Shown here: positions 7,200 to 14,008 of the stretch, piece by piece
Position numbering within the stretch: position 1 is the stretch's first letter
Layout: the number at the start of each line of letters is the position of its first letter
DNA from: Pseudonocardia sp. DSM 110487
Lineage (GTDB): Bacteria > Actinomycetota > Actinomycetes > Mycobacteriales > Pseudonocardiaceae
Direction: 5' to 3'
Length of the DNA stretch: 64,000 nucleotides
NCBI RefSeq assembly: GCF_019468565.1
Contig: NZ_CP080521.1
Coordinates: 4,278,001-4,342,000 of the forward strand
The notes under the pieces: model-generated
The model's database searches: none
Told to the model about the DNA's origin: nothing
The model's input: the letters and a program-made list of their open reading frames with translations, nothing else
Program-made: the position numbers and the translations under genes

Positions 7200-8674
7200 C
7201 GCCGCACCGCCGTCGCGCGGATGCCGATCCGGGCGAGCAGCCTGGTCATCAGCAGGTACTTCAGGTGCGTACCCGGCCACTGCGTGATGTTCGCCCCGCC
7301 GGGGGAGTGGTAGTAGTTCCGGCAGCCCGACTCCATCGCCGACGCCTTGCTGGCGATCTGGTGGTCGATCCACTCGACGTACCGGCGCTGGACCCGCTCG
7401 TCGGTGTCGACGTACCCCGCACCGGACTCGAGCCGGCGGACGGCCCGCGCGGCGACCTCGGCCTGCCGCTCCAGCTGGGCGATGATCGAGAACCCGCCGT
7501 TGGTGTTGGGCCCGTACAGGATGAAGAAGTTCGGGAAGCCGGCGACGGTGATGCCGAGGAACGCCGAGGCGCGGTCCTCCCACGCCTCGTGGAGGCTGCG
7601 CTTGTCCAGGCCCCGGACGTCGAGGCTCGCGAGGAACCTCGTCGGCCGGAAGCCCGTGCTCATGATCAGGACGTCGATCTCGTGGTGCACGCCGCGGGCG
7701 TCGACGAGCCCGTTCTCGGTCACCGACGTCACCGCGTGCGGGACGAGGTCGACGTGGGGCAGGTCGAACGCCTCGTAGAACGTCGAGGCGAGCACCGGCC
7801 GCTTGCAGCCCCAGGGGTAGCCGGGGGTCACGGCGTCGCGGGTGGCGGGGTCGCGGACAGCCCGCCGGATGTACCCCAGGCAGTCGCGGCGCTTCTCGTC
7901 CTGCGCCCTGCTGGTCGCGTCATAGGCCCGGAAGCGGTCGATCGACCGGTAGAACAGCCAGCCGCGGTGCAGTCGCTGCGCGCCGGGGACGTGGCGGTAG
8001 ACCCAGCGCTCGCGCGCGCTGAACGGGCGTTCGCGCTTGGGCTCGACCCACCCCGGCTCGCGCTGGAAGACCAGCAGGGATCCCACCGAGCCCGCGATGC
8101 CCGGCACCACCTGCGCGGCCGTCGAGCCGGTGCCGACCACGGCCACCCGCTTGCCGCTCAGGTCCACGTCGTGCCGCCACCGCGACGTGTGGAACGACGT
8201 GCCGCGGAACTCGTCCAGACCGGGCCAGTCCGGGTGGTTCGGGACGTTGAGCAGCCCGAGCGCGGAGATCACGACGTCGAAGGTGTGCTCATCCCCGGTC
8301 GCCGTGCGCACGACGTGGTGGAGCTCGGCCTCGTCCCAGACGACCTCGATCACCTTCGTGTTCAACCGGATGTGCGGCCATAGCCCGAACACGTCGACGA
8401 CCTCGTTGGCGTAGCGCAGCAGCTCCGGTTGCCGGGCATGGGTGTGCGACCAGTCGTACCGCAGGAACGAGAAGCTGTAGGCGTGCGAGGGAATGTCGAC
8501 CTCGCAGCCCGGATAGCGGTTGTCGTACCAGGTTCCTCCCACGCCTGCCGACTGCTCGAACACGACGAACGAGGCCGACGTCCGCTGCCGGAGCTTGATC
8601 GCGGCCGCGATCCCGCCGAATCCCGCACCGATGATCGCGACCCGGATCGGCCGTCGGGGCACCCTGCGCCGCAT
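7196..8674 (-). CDS. Flavin-containing (Baeyer-Villiger-type) monooxygenase
   Basis: An FAD/NADPH enzyme of 492 residues that would insert oxygen next to a carbonyl or oxidise a heteroatom. It has the FAD motif GAGFGG near residue 17, the family signature GGTWYDNRYPGCEVDIPSH, a second Rossmann motif GTGSTAAQVVPGIA for NADPH, and STGF near the end. The Baeyer-Villiger fingerprint appears as FRGTSFHTSRWR, so the usual P/D after the tryptophan is arginine. I chose ATG 8674: GGAG lies 6-9 bases upstream, and the longer reading from 8773 would run through the operator at 8766-8782. First gene of the leftward three-gene operon. Confidence 0.9.
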   Translation of the reverse strand: MRRRVPRRPIRVAIIGAGFGGIAAAIKLRQRTSASFVVFEQSAGVGGTWYDNRYPGCEVDIPSHAYSFSFLRYDWSHTHARQPELLRYANEVVDVFGLWPHIRLNTKVIEVVWDEAELHHVVRTATGDEHTFDVVISALGLLNVPNHPDWPGLDEFRGTSFHTSRWRHDVDLSGKRVAVVGTGSTAAQVVPGIAGSVGSLLVFQREPGWVEPKRERPFSARERWVYRHVPGAQRLHRGWLFYRSIDRFRAYDATSRAQDEKRRDCLGYIRRAVRDPATRDAVTPGYPWGCKRPVLASTFYEAFDLPHVDLVPHAVTSVTENGLVDARGVHHEIDVLIMSTGFRPTRFLASLDVRGLDKRSLHEAWEDRASAFLGITVAGFPNFFILYGPNTNGGFSIIAQLERQAEVAARAVRRLESGAGYVDTDERVQRRYVEWIDHQIASKASAMESGCRNYYHSPGGANITQWPGTHLKYLLMTRLLARIGIRATAVRR

Positions 8675-8765
8675 TCGCAGCTCCGATCGACGACTGAACC
8701 GATACCCCGAGGCCCGACCCGGGCTTCCTCTTGCGCAACCAGCTCCGGGAATGCCAGTCTGCATC

Positions 8766-8783
8766 GCGAACATCCTGTTCGCA
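8766..8783. promoter_or_regulatory. Perfect palindromic operator GCGAACA-TCC-TGTTCGC
   Basis: A 7-3-7 perfect palindrome sits in the 140-bp region between the divergent monooxygenase and aldolase operons. Its GAACAT-N3-GTTCGCA core is shared with the site at the BKACE promoter (3402-3417). One repressor or activator bound here could control both directions. Confidence 0.65.
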
Positions 8784-8814
8784 AGGTGAACATCAGTGAG
8801 GCAAGGGCGCGCAC

Positions 8815-9603
8815 ATGTTCCGAGAGCTGCTCCGTTCCTCCGACCGGCCGGTCATCGGCACCTTCGTCAAGATCCCGGCCCTCGAGGTGGCGGAGATCGT
8901 TGGGGAGGCCGGGTTCGACTTCGTCGTCATCGACACCGAGCACGCGCTGCTCTCGGTGCGGGACGTGTACTCACTACTGGTCGTGTACTCGCGGATCGGC
9001 GTCGCTCCGCTGGTCCGCATCACCGACCACGGCTACGGCGACGCGCAGCGCTACCTGGACGCGGGCGCCGCGGGCGTCCTCGTTCCGCACGTCTCCAACG
9101 CGGGGCAGGCGGCGGCCGCGATGCGCCAGTACCTGTTCCCGCCCGAGGGCACCAGGGGCATGGGCTACGCGTCCCGCGCCGGGCTGTGGGGCCGCCTTCC
9201 CGGCGGCCCCGCCGAGTACGTGCGCGCCGGGCAGGAGGACGTCGCCCGGATCGCGATGATCGAGGAGAAGGAGTCCGTCGACGACCTGGCCGGGATCTTG
9301 GCCGCCCCGGGCGTCGACGCGGTCTTCATCGGCCCCGGCGACCTGTCCCTCTCGATGGGCGAACCGACCGGCTCACCGGCTGTCCACGACGCGGTCACCA
9401 AGTGCATCGCCACGGCGGTGGAGGCCGGGGTGCCGGTCGGGACCCTGGTGCAGGGCGAGGAGCAGATCCGGCTCCGCGCCGAACAGGGCTGCCGGTTCCT
9501 CCTCGTCGGGAACGACACCGGGATGTTCGGCGCGGCCGCCCGGCAGATCACGTCCACGGCCCGCTCCGCCCTCGCCGCACCGACCCTCGATGAGGAGGAC
9601 TGA
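8815..9603 (+). CDS. HpcH/HpaI aldolase/citrate lyase family protein
   Basis: A class II, metal-dependent aldolase of 262 residues related to 2,4-dihydroxyhept-2-ene-1,7-dioate aldolase, which splits 2-keto-4-hydroxy acids into pyruvate and an aldehyde. Diagnostic segments are DFVVIDTEHALLS near residue 35, the GAAGVLVPHVSN strand, GTRGMGYASRAG, and the metal-binding GVDAVFIGPGDLSLSMG, with a late LLVGND. All are intact. An AAGGG-type ribosome-binding site lies before ATG 8815. It heads a rightward operon with the bicupin (2-bp gap), MHS transporter, DUF6282 hydrolase and IclR regulator. The substrate is not known. Confidence 0.9.
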   Translation: MFRELLRSSDRPVIGTFVKIPALEVAEIVGEAGFDFVVIDTEHALLSVRDVYSLLVVYSRIGVAPLVRITDHGYGDAQRYLDAGAAGVLVPHVSNAGQAAAAMRQYLFPPEGTRGMGYASRAGLWGRLPGGPAEYVRAGQEDVARIAMIEEKESVDDLAGILAAPGVDAVFIGPGDLSLSMGEPTGSPAVHDAVTKCIATAVEAGVPVGTLVQGEEQIRLRAEQGCRFLLVGNDTGMFGAAARQITSTARSALAAPTLDEED

Positions 9604-9605
9604 CC

Positions 9606-10526
9606 ATGGCCTATGCGAAGGACGACCCGCGCTCCGCACTGGCGGCGCCCACCGCGGCACCGGCGGCGGCAGGGGGCGCCATCGCCGCTCCCGAGTTCCT
9701 CGACTTCTCCGTGCTGCCCCCGGACGTCGTGTCCGCCGCGGGCAGCCGCCAGTGGATCGTCCGTGGCCAGAACTTCGTGCTGATCTACACGGAGCCGGCG
9801 GCTGGCGACCTCGTCTGGAAGTCCGCGCTCGCGTCCGAGCAGGTGCTGCTGCTGATCGACGGGACGAGCGCCATCAGCGGCACGACCGGAACCGGCGACA
9901 GCCACGAGGTGACCGGGCCCGCGCTGGTGGTGGTGCCGCCGGGGGAGAGCGCGATCACGAGCACCCGCACCGGTCCGGTCGTCTCGCTGCTGCAAGCCGA
10001 CGAGTCGGAGTGGGCCGCGAAGGCGTCCAACGCCGCGGCGTACACGGTGCCGCACCCGCACGTCGCGCCGCTCGAACCCTGGCCGGAGCCGGTGGACGGC
10101 TACCGGTGGCGGACCTACCTCATGTCCGACGTGCCGGACGACCCGAAGCGCTTCGGCCGGATCTTCCGCACCCGCTCCTTCATGGTCAACTTCATGGAGG
10201 CACGGTCCGGCCCGCGCGACCTGTCGAACCTGTCGCCGCATTTCCACCAGGATTTCGAGCAGGCCAGCCTGGTGGTCGCCGGTAGCTACATCCACCACAT
10301 CCAGACGCCGTGGGGAACTGACGGCCTGCAGTGGCGGCCGGAGGACCACGAACGGGTGGGCAGCCCGTCGGTGACGATCATCCCTCCGCCCACGATCCAC
10401 ACTTCGCAGGCCATCGCCTGGCAGGCCAACCACCTCATCGACATCTTCGCCGGCCCGCGTCACGACTTCTCGGCCCGGCCGGGATGGGTCCTCAACGCCG
10501 ACGAATATCCGAGCCCGGTCGACTGA
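9606..10526 (+). CDS. Cupin-domain protein (probable bicupin), function unknown
   Basis: A protein of 306 residues without a membrane segment or signal peptide. The amino half (residues 45-140) has cupin-like strands (VLLLIDGTSAISG, ALVVVPPGESAI). The carboxyl half has a metal-binding-type motif SPHFHQDFEQASLVVAG near residue 202 (HxHxxxE then G) and a later histidine in PPPTIHTSQA. The fold is therefore a two-domain cupin, with the second domain the likely metal site. It follows the aldolase by 2 bp and precedes the transporter, so it probably acts on a pathway intermediate as isomerase, dioxygenase or decarboxylase (inference). I do not recognise a named family. Confidence 0.65.
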   Translation: MAYAKDDPRSALAAPTAAPAAAGGAIAAPEFLDFSVLPPDVVSAAGSRQWIVRGQNFVLIYTEPAAGDLVWKSALASEQVLLLIDGTSAISGTTGTGDSHEVTGPALVVVPPGESAITSTRTGPVVSLLQADESEWAAKASNAAAYTVPHPHVAPLEPWPEPVDGYRWRTYLMSDVPDDPKRFGRIFRTRSFMVNFMEARSGPRDLSNLSPHFHQDFEQASLVVAGSYIHHIQTPWGTDGLQWRPEDHERVGSPSVTIIPPPTIHTSQAIAWQANHLIDIFAGPRHDFSARPGWVLNADEYPSPVD

Positions 10527-10575
10527 TTCCCGCAATTCCGCACAAGCTGTCTTTCAGCGTTGAAGGAGACTTGTC

Positions 10576-11955
10576 ATGTCCGAGAGCGCGGACCCCGAAT
10601 TCCGGGCACGGCGGAAGCGGGCCATCCTGAGCGCATGGGCGGGTTTCGCCGTCGACTCGTACTCGATCTTCATCGCGTCGACGGTACTGCTGCCCGCGCT
10701 CATCTACTTCCAGGGCGACATGTCCGTGGAAACCAAGTCGATCTTCGCGGGGATGACGCTCGCCGTGACCCTGCTCGGGCGCCCGCTCGGCGGCCTGATC
10801 TTCGGGCACTTCGCGGACCGGTTGGGACGCCGCCGGATCGGGGCGATCACGATCTACGGGTTCGGGACGATCTCGCTGCTCATCGCCTGCCTGCCCGGCG
10901 CGGAACAGATCGGGGCGGTGCAGGCGACGACACTGCTGCTCGCGCTGCGCTTCGTGGAAGGCATCTTCCTGGGCGGCGAGTACACCGCTGCCACCCCGAT
11001 GGCCCTGGAGTACGCACCGCGCGGCCGCCGCGGCCTGATCGGCGGGCTGATCCAGTGCTCCGCGAGTGGCGGCCCGCTCTTCGTGGCGATCGCGCTGTCG
11101 CTGACCCTGCTCATCGCGCCGGTCGGCGACGTGGCATCGCCTTACGTGCAGTGGGGGTGGCGCCTGCCGTTCATCCTCGGCTTCGTCCTGTCCTTCGTGG
11201 TCGCCTGGTTCCTGCGCCGCAGGGTCGAGGAGTCGACCGTGCAGCGGGACGCGGTCGCACAGGCCGGTGAGCAGGCCAAATCGCCGGTGCGGATGATCCT
11301 GCGTGGCAAGACGGGCCGGGCGTTCGCCCAGTCCTGCCTGATCATGACGGGCTGCTTCTTCCTCATCAACATGACCAGCAGCGTGGTGCCCCAGTTCCTG
11401 CTCAAGAACGACGGCTACACCCCGAACGACCTGGCCCACACCCAGTTGATCGTCCCGGCCTGCATGCTGTCCTACATCTTCTTCGGCTGGCTCTCCGACC
11501 ACATCGGCCGCAAGCGCACGCTGTTCGTCGTCGCCCCGCTCATCCTGGCGTTCCAGCCCGCGGTGATCAGCCTCATCGGGTCCAACTCCGTGGACGGATG
11601 GTTGACCCTGACCCTCCTCGCGCTCGCGGGGAACATCCTCACCGTCGCCCCGATGGGCGTGCTGCCGGCGTACATCAACGAACGGTTCGCCACGGTCGTC
11701 CGATCCACCGGGTGGGGCGTGGCCTACGGGACCGCGGTGATCATCCCGGCCTTCTTCTCCTACTACATGCTCTGGCTCAGCGCCCTCGTGCCGTTCGAGT
11801 ACACCGCGGGCGTCCTGTCCGCTCTCGGCGCGGTTCTCATCTTCGTCGGCACCACGCTCGGTCCCGAGACCAGGGGAATCGACCTGCGCAAGGCGGGCAC
11901 GGACGCCGACCCGGAGGGGGCCGAATCGCCGCCCGACGCCGTCGCCGTCACGTGA
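10576..11955 (+). CDS. MFS transporter, MHS family
   Basis: An inner-membrane symporter of 459 residues with twelve predicted helices. It carries the MHS features FAVDSYSIFIAS in helix 1, the loop GHFADRLGRRRIG (MFS signature A), and RFVEGIFLGGEYTAA with the EYAPRGRRG element. Signature A recurs in the second half as GWLSDHIGRKRT. A strong ribosome-binding site (GAAGGAGA) precedes ATG 10576. It follows the aldolase and cupin genes and probably imports the compound they degrade. It is similar in type to the partial transporter at the left edge, so the island may take up two related acids. Confidence 0.93.
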   Translation: MSESADPEFRARRKRAILSAWAGFAVDSYSIFIASTVLLPALIYFQGDMSVETKSIFAGMTLAVTLLGRPLGGLIFGHFADRLGRRRIGAITIYGFGTISLLIACLPGAEQIGAVQATTLLLALRFVEGIFLGGEYTAATPMALEYAPRGRRGLIGGLIQCSASGGPLFVAIALSLTLLIAPVGDVASPYVQWGWRLPFILGFVLSFVVAWFLRRRVEESTVQRDAVAQAGEQAKSPVRMILRGKTGRAFAQSCLIMTGCFFLINMTSSVVPQFLLKNDGYTPNDLAHTQLIVPACMLSYIFFGWLSDHIGRKRTLFVVAPLILAFQPAVISLIGSNSVDGWLTLTLLALAGNILTVAPMGVLPAYINERFATVVRSTGWGVAYGTAVIIPAFFSYYMLWLSALVPFEYTAGVLSALGAVLIFVGTTLGPETRGIDLRKAGTDADPEGAESPPDAVAVT

Positions 11956-11984
11956 TCTGGAACGTACGTCGAAAGGAAGTCCTC

Positions 11985-12923
11985 ATGACCCAGACAGCTT
12001 CCGGCCTGTGGGACGAGACGCTCGACGCCGACCGCTTCGTCCCCGACGCCGAGGCCGACGGGTTGCTCGTCGGTGCCGTCGACCTCCACACGCATCCCGG
12101 CCCCAGCCCGTTCCCGCGACGGATGTCGATCCTGGACGCCGCCACCGACGCAGCGACCGTGGGCTTCCGGGCGATCGTCTGCAAGTCGCACCACCACAGC
12201 ATGCAGACCGACATCCTCGCGCTGGAGTCCGCCGGCCTCGCCGAGACCGGCGTCCAGGCCTACGGCGGCATCGCGCTGAACCGCACCGTCGGCGGGCTCA
12301 ACCCGTACGCCGTGGAGCTCGCGCTGCGGCTCGGCGGCCGCGTGGTGTGGTTCCCGACGATCTCCTCGACGGCGCACCTCGAGTTCCACCAGCACAACCA
12401 CCACAGCGGCTTCCCCGTCGCCGGTATCCCGCTGCGCGACAACGAGCCGATCAGCGTGGTCGGTGACGATGGCACGCTTGTCCCGGCGGCGTGGGACATC
12501 CTCTCGGTCATCGCGGGCGAGTCGGCGATCCTCAACTGCGGGCACCTCCCGGCCGACGAGATCGACGTGCTGGTCCCGGCCGCCGTCGCCGCCGGGGTGG
12601 AGCGGATCGTCGTCAGCCATCCCGACTTCATCGTCGGCGCGGCTCCCGAACGGGTGGGGGAGTGGTGCCGGCATGGCGCCAACGTCGAGCACTGCCTTGC
12701 CATGGTGGTCAGGGACCCGTCTCCCGTGGAGAAGATCGCCGGCTTCCTCGGCGAGGCGGGCGTCGGGCACACCATCTTCTCGTCCGACCTGGGGCAGAAG
12801 AACAACCCGCTGCCGGTCACCGCGTACCGGCGGATGGTGCGCACCCTCCTGGACGCGGGCACCGCGCACGACGACATCAGGGCGATGGTCGGTGGCAACG
12901 CGGCCCAGTTGCTGTTCCCGTGA
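11985..12923 (+). CDS. DUF6282 family (amidohydrolase-like) protein
   Basis: A soluble protein of 312 residues. It starts with the metal-binding element GAVDLHTHPGPSPFPRR near residue 28 and has CKSHHHSMQTDI, FHQHNHHSG, ILNCGHLPADE, VVSHPDF and IFSSDLGQ, i.e. the histidines and late aspartate of a metal-dependent TIM-barrel hydrolase of the amidohydrolase/PHP kind. ATG 11985 follows an AAGGAAG ribosome-binding site. Fourth gene of the aldolase operon; hydrolysis of an amide, lactone or cyclic intermediate is likely (inference). Family assignment is from memory of the HTHPGPSP element, so the number is less certain than the fold. Confidence 0.78.
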   Translation: MTQTASGLWDETLDADRFVPDAEADGLLVGAVDLHTHPGPSPFPRRMSILDAATDAATVGFRAIVCKSHHHSMQTDILALESAGLAETGVQAYGGIALNRTVGGLNPYAVELALRLGGRVVWFPTISSTAHLEFHQHNHHSGFPVAGIPLRDNEPISVVGDDGTLVPAAWDILSVIAGESAILNCGHLPADEIDVLVPAAVAAGVERIVVSHPDFIVGAAPERVGEWCRHGANVEHCLAMVVRDPSPVEKIAGFLGEAGVGHTIFSSDLGQKNNPLPVTAYRRMVRTLLDAGTAHDDIRAMVGGNAAQLLFP

Positions 12924-12961
12924 CCTGGGTATAGTCGCTGAACCTGCGCGGAGGAGGACGG

Positions 12962-13759
12962 GTGACCAGCGGCTCGGGCGGCACCGGCGACATCCAGGCC
13001 GTGCAACGGGTCGGGCAGTTGCTGGGCCTGTTCACCATCAACCGGCCCCGGCTCACGGTGGCCGAGGCGGCGTCCCTCGTCGGGCTGAACCGCAGCACCG
13101 TCAGCCGCTACTTCGGTTCCCTCGTGCTGGCGGGAGTCCTGGAGCGCTCGCGCGAGGAGCAGGCCGCGTACGAACCTGGCCCGCTGCTGCTGCAGCTCAG
13201 TGCGGTGGCGCAGGGCCAGCGCAGGGTGCTCGACCTCGCGCCGATCCACATGCGCCGCCTCTCCCGCGAGACGGAGCTGACCGTCGTGCTCTCGCTGTGG
13301 GGGTCGGCGGGCCCGGTGGTCTCGCTGGTGAGCGAGATCGGCACGGGCCAGATCCTGGTCACGGTGCGGGTCGGCACCACCCTCGACATGGACTCCGCCC
13401 AGGGTCACCTCTTCCTGCGCTTCTCCGAGGACCGTGAGGCGATGGCGAAGTTCTGGGAGAGCCTCGACCCGGTCAAGCGACGACGGGTCGAGGCCGAGGT
13501 GGCCGACGCAGGCACGCGCGGCCTGTCCACCGTCAGCGCTCCGGCCGGCATGGCGGTCCTCGCCGCGCCGGTGTTCGACGATCACGGCATCGCCGCCACA
13601 ATCGCGGTGGTCGGAGGGCCGCCCGACGACGGCGAGATCGCCACGGCGCTGCGCCGTGCGGCGTTCCGGATCACGGTGGAGATGGGCGGCACTGACGTCT
13701 GGCGGTCGCTCATCCCCGGCGGTGTGGACGATCTCGCGGAGTCCATCCAGGCCTCATAG
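12962..13759 (+). CDS. IclR family transcriptional regulator
   Basis: A regulator of 265 residues. The winged helix-turn-helix is at residues 10-75 (VQRVGQLLGLFTI, VAEAASLVGLNRSTVSRYF) and the carboxyl IclR effector domain follows (STVSAPAGMAVLAAPVFDDHG). GTG 12962 has an excellent GGAGGAGG site. A TATAGT -10-like box occurs at 12930-12935, so it may have its own promoter. IclR proteins usually control neighbouring catabolic operons and bind small palindromes; it is a leading candidate for the GAACAT-N3-GTTCGCA sites at 3402 and 8768 (inference). Confidence 0.9.
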   Translation: MTSGSGGTGDIQAVQRVGQLLGLFTINRPRLTVAEAASLVGLNRSTVSRYFGSLVLAGVLERSREEQAAYEPGPLLLQLSAVAQGQRRVLDLAPIHMRRLSRETELTVVLSLWGSAGPVVSLVSEIGTGQILVTVRVGTTLDMDSAQGHLFLRFSEDREAMAKFWESLDPVKRRRVEAEVADAGTRGLSTVSAPAGMAVLAAPVFDDHGIAATIAVVGGPPDDGEIATALRRAAFRITVEMGGTDVWRSLIPGGVDDLAESIQAS

Positions 13760-13788
13760 CCGCCACGTCCATCTGATCGCCAGAAGAG

Positions 13789-13986
13789 CTAACGGGCACG
13801 TTCCGCCGGCGGTCGAGGCTCGGTCACCGGCCGGCCGTCGGCAAGGAGCCGGTCGAGAATTCGCTCGACGGCCCGGAGGTTGCTGGTGGTTGCACTGATA
13901 CACCGGTCGCCGGCGAGGGAGATGCGAAATCCTGGGCCGTCGCGACGTCGCTTGCGAGGTCCACGACCTCCGATATACTCGAACAT
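13789..13986 (-). CDS. Small divergent ORF starting inside the SOS box (65 aa), unknown
   Basis: The symmetric SOS box contains an ATG on each strand. The minus-strand ATG at 13986 opens a 65-codon frame (MFEYIGGRGPRKRRRDGP...) ending at TAG 13789. It has a basic amino end and an amphipathic helix near residues 38-53 (NLRAVERILDRLLADG). Third-position GC is lower than in neighbouring genes, so coding is not certain, but a start at the same place within the box as on the other strand is suggestive of an SOS-induced small protein made from a leaderless mRNA. No known family is recognised. Confidence 0.4.
   Translation of the reverse strand: MFEYIGGRGPRKRRRDGPGFRISLAGDRCISATTSNLRAVERILDRLLADGRPVTEPRPPAERAR
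13952..13979 (+). promoter_or_regulatory. Promoter of the DUF222 gene, overlapping the SOS box
   Basis: TTGCGA (13952-13957), 16 bp, then TATACT (13974-13979), a near-consensus sigma-70 promoter. Transcription would start near 13985-13987, inside the SOS box, so LexA bound there would block it. The transcript would be essentially leaderless. Confidence 0.55.
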
Positions 13987-13994
13987 ATGTTCGA
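13979..13994. promoter_or_regulatory. LexA-binding SOS box TCGAACATATGTTCGA
   Basis: A perfect 16-bp palindrome matching the actinobacterial SOS-box consensus TCGAAC-N4-GTTCGA. It overlaps the -10 region of the DUF222 gene and contains an ATG on both strands. In Mycobacterium tuberculosis several 13E12-repeat (DUF222) genes are known members of the LexA regulon, which supports the assignment. Confidence 0.88.
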
Positions 13995-14008
13995 TACGTG
14001 TCTGTGAG

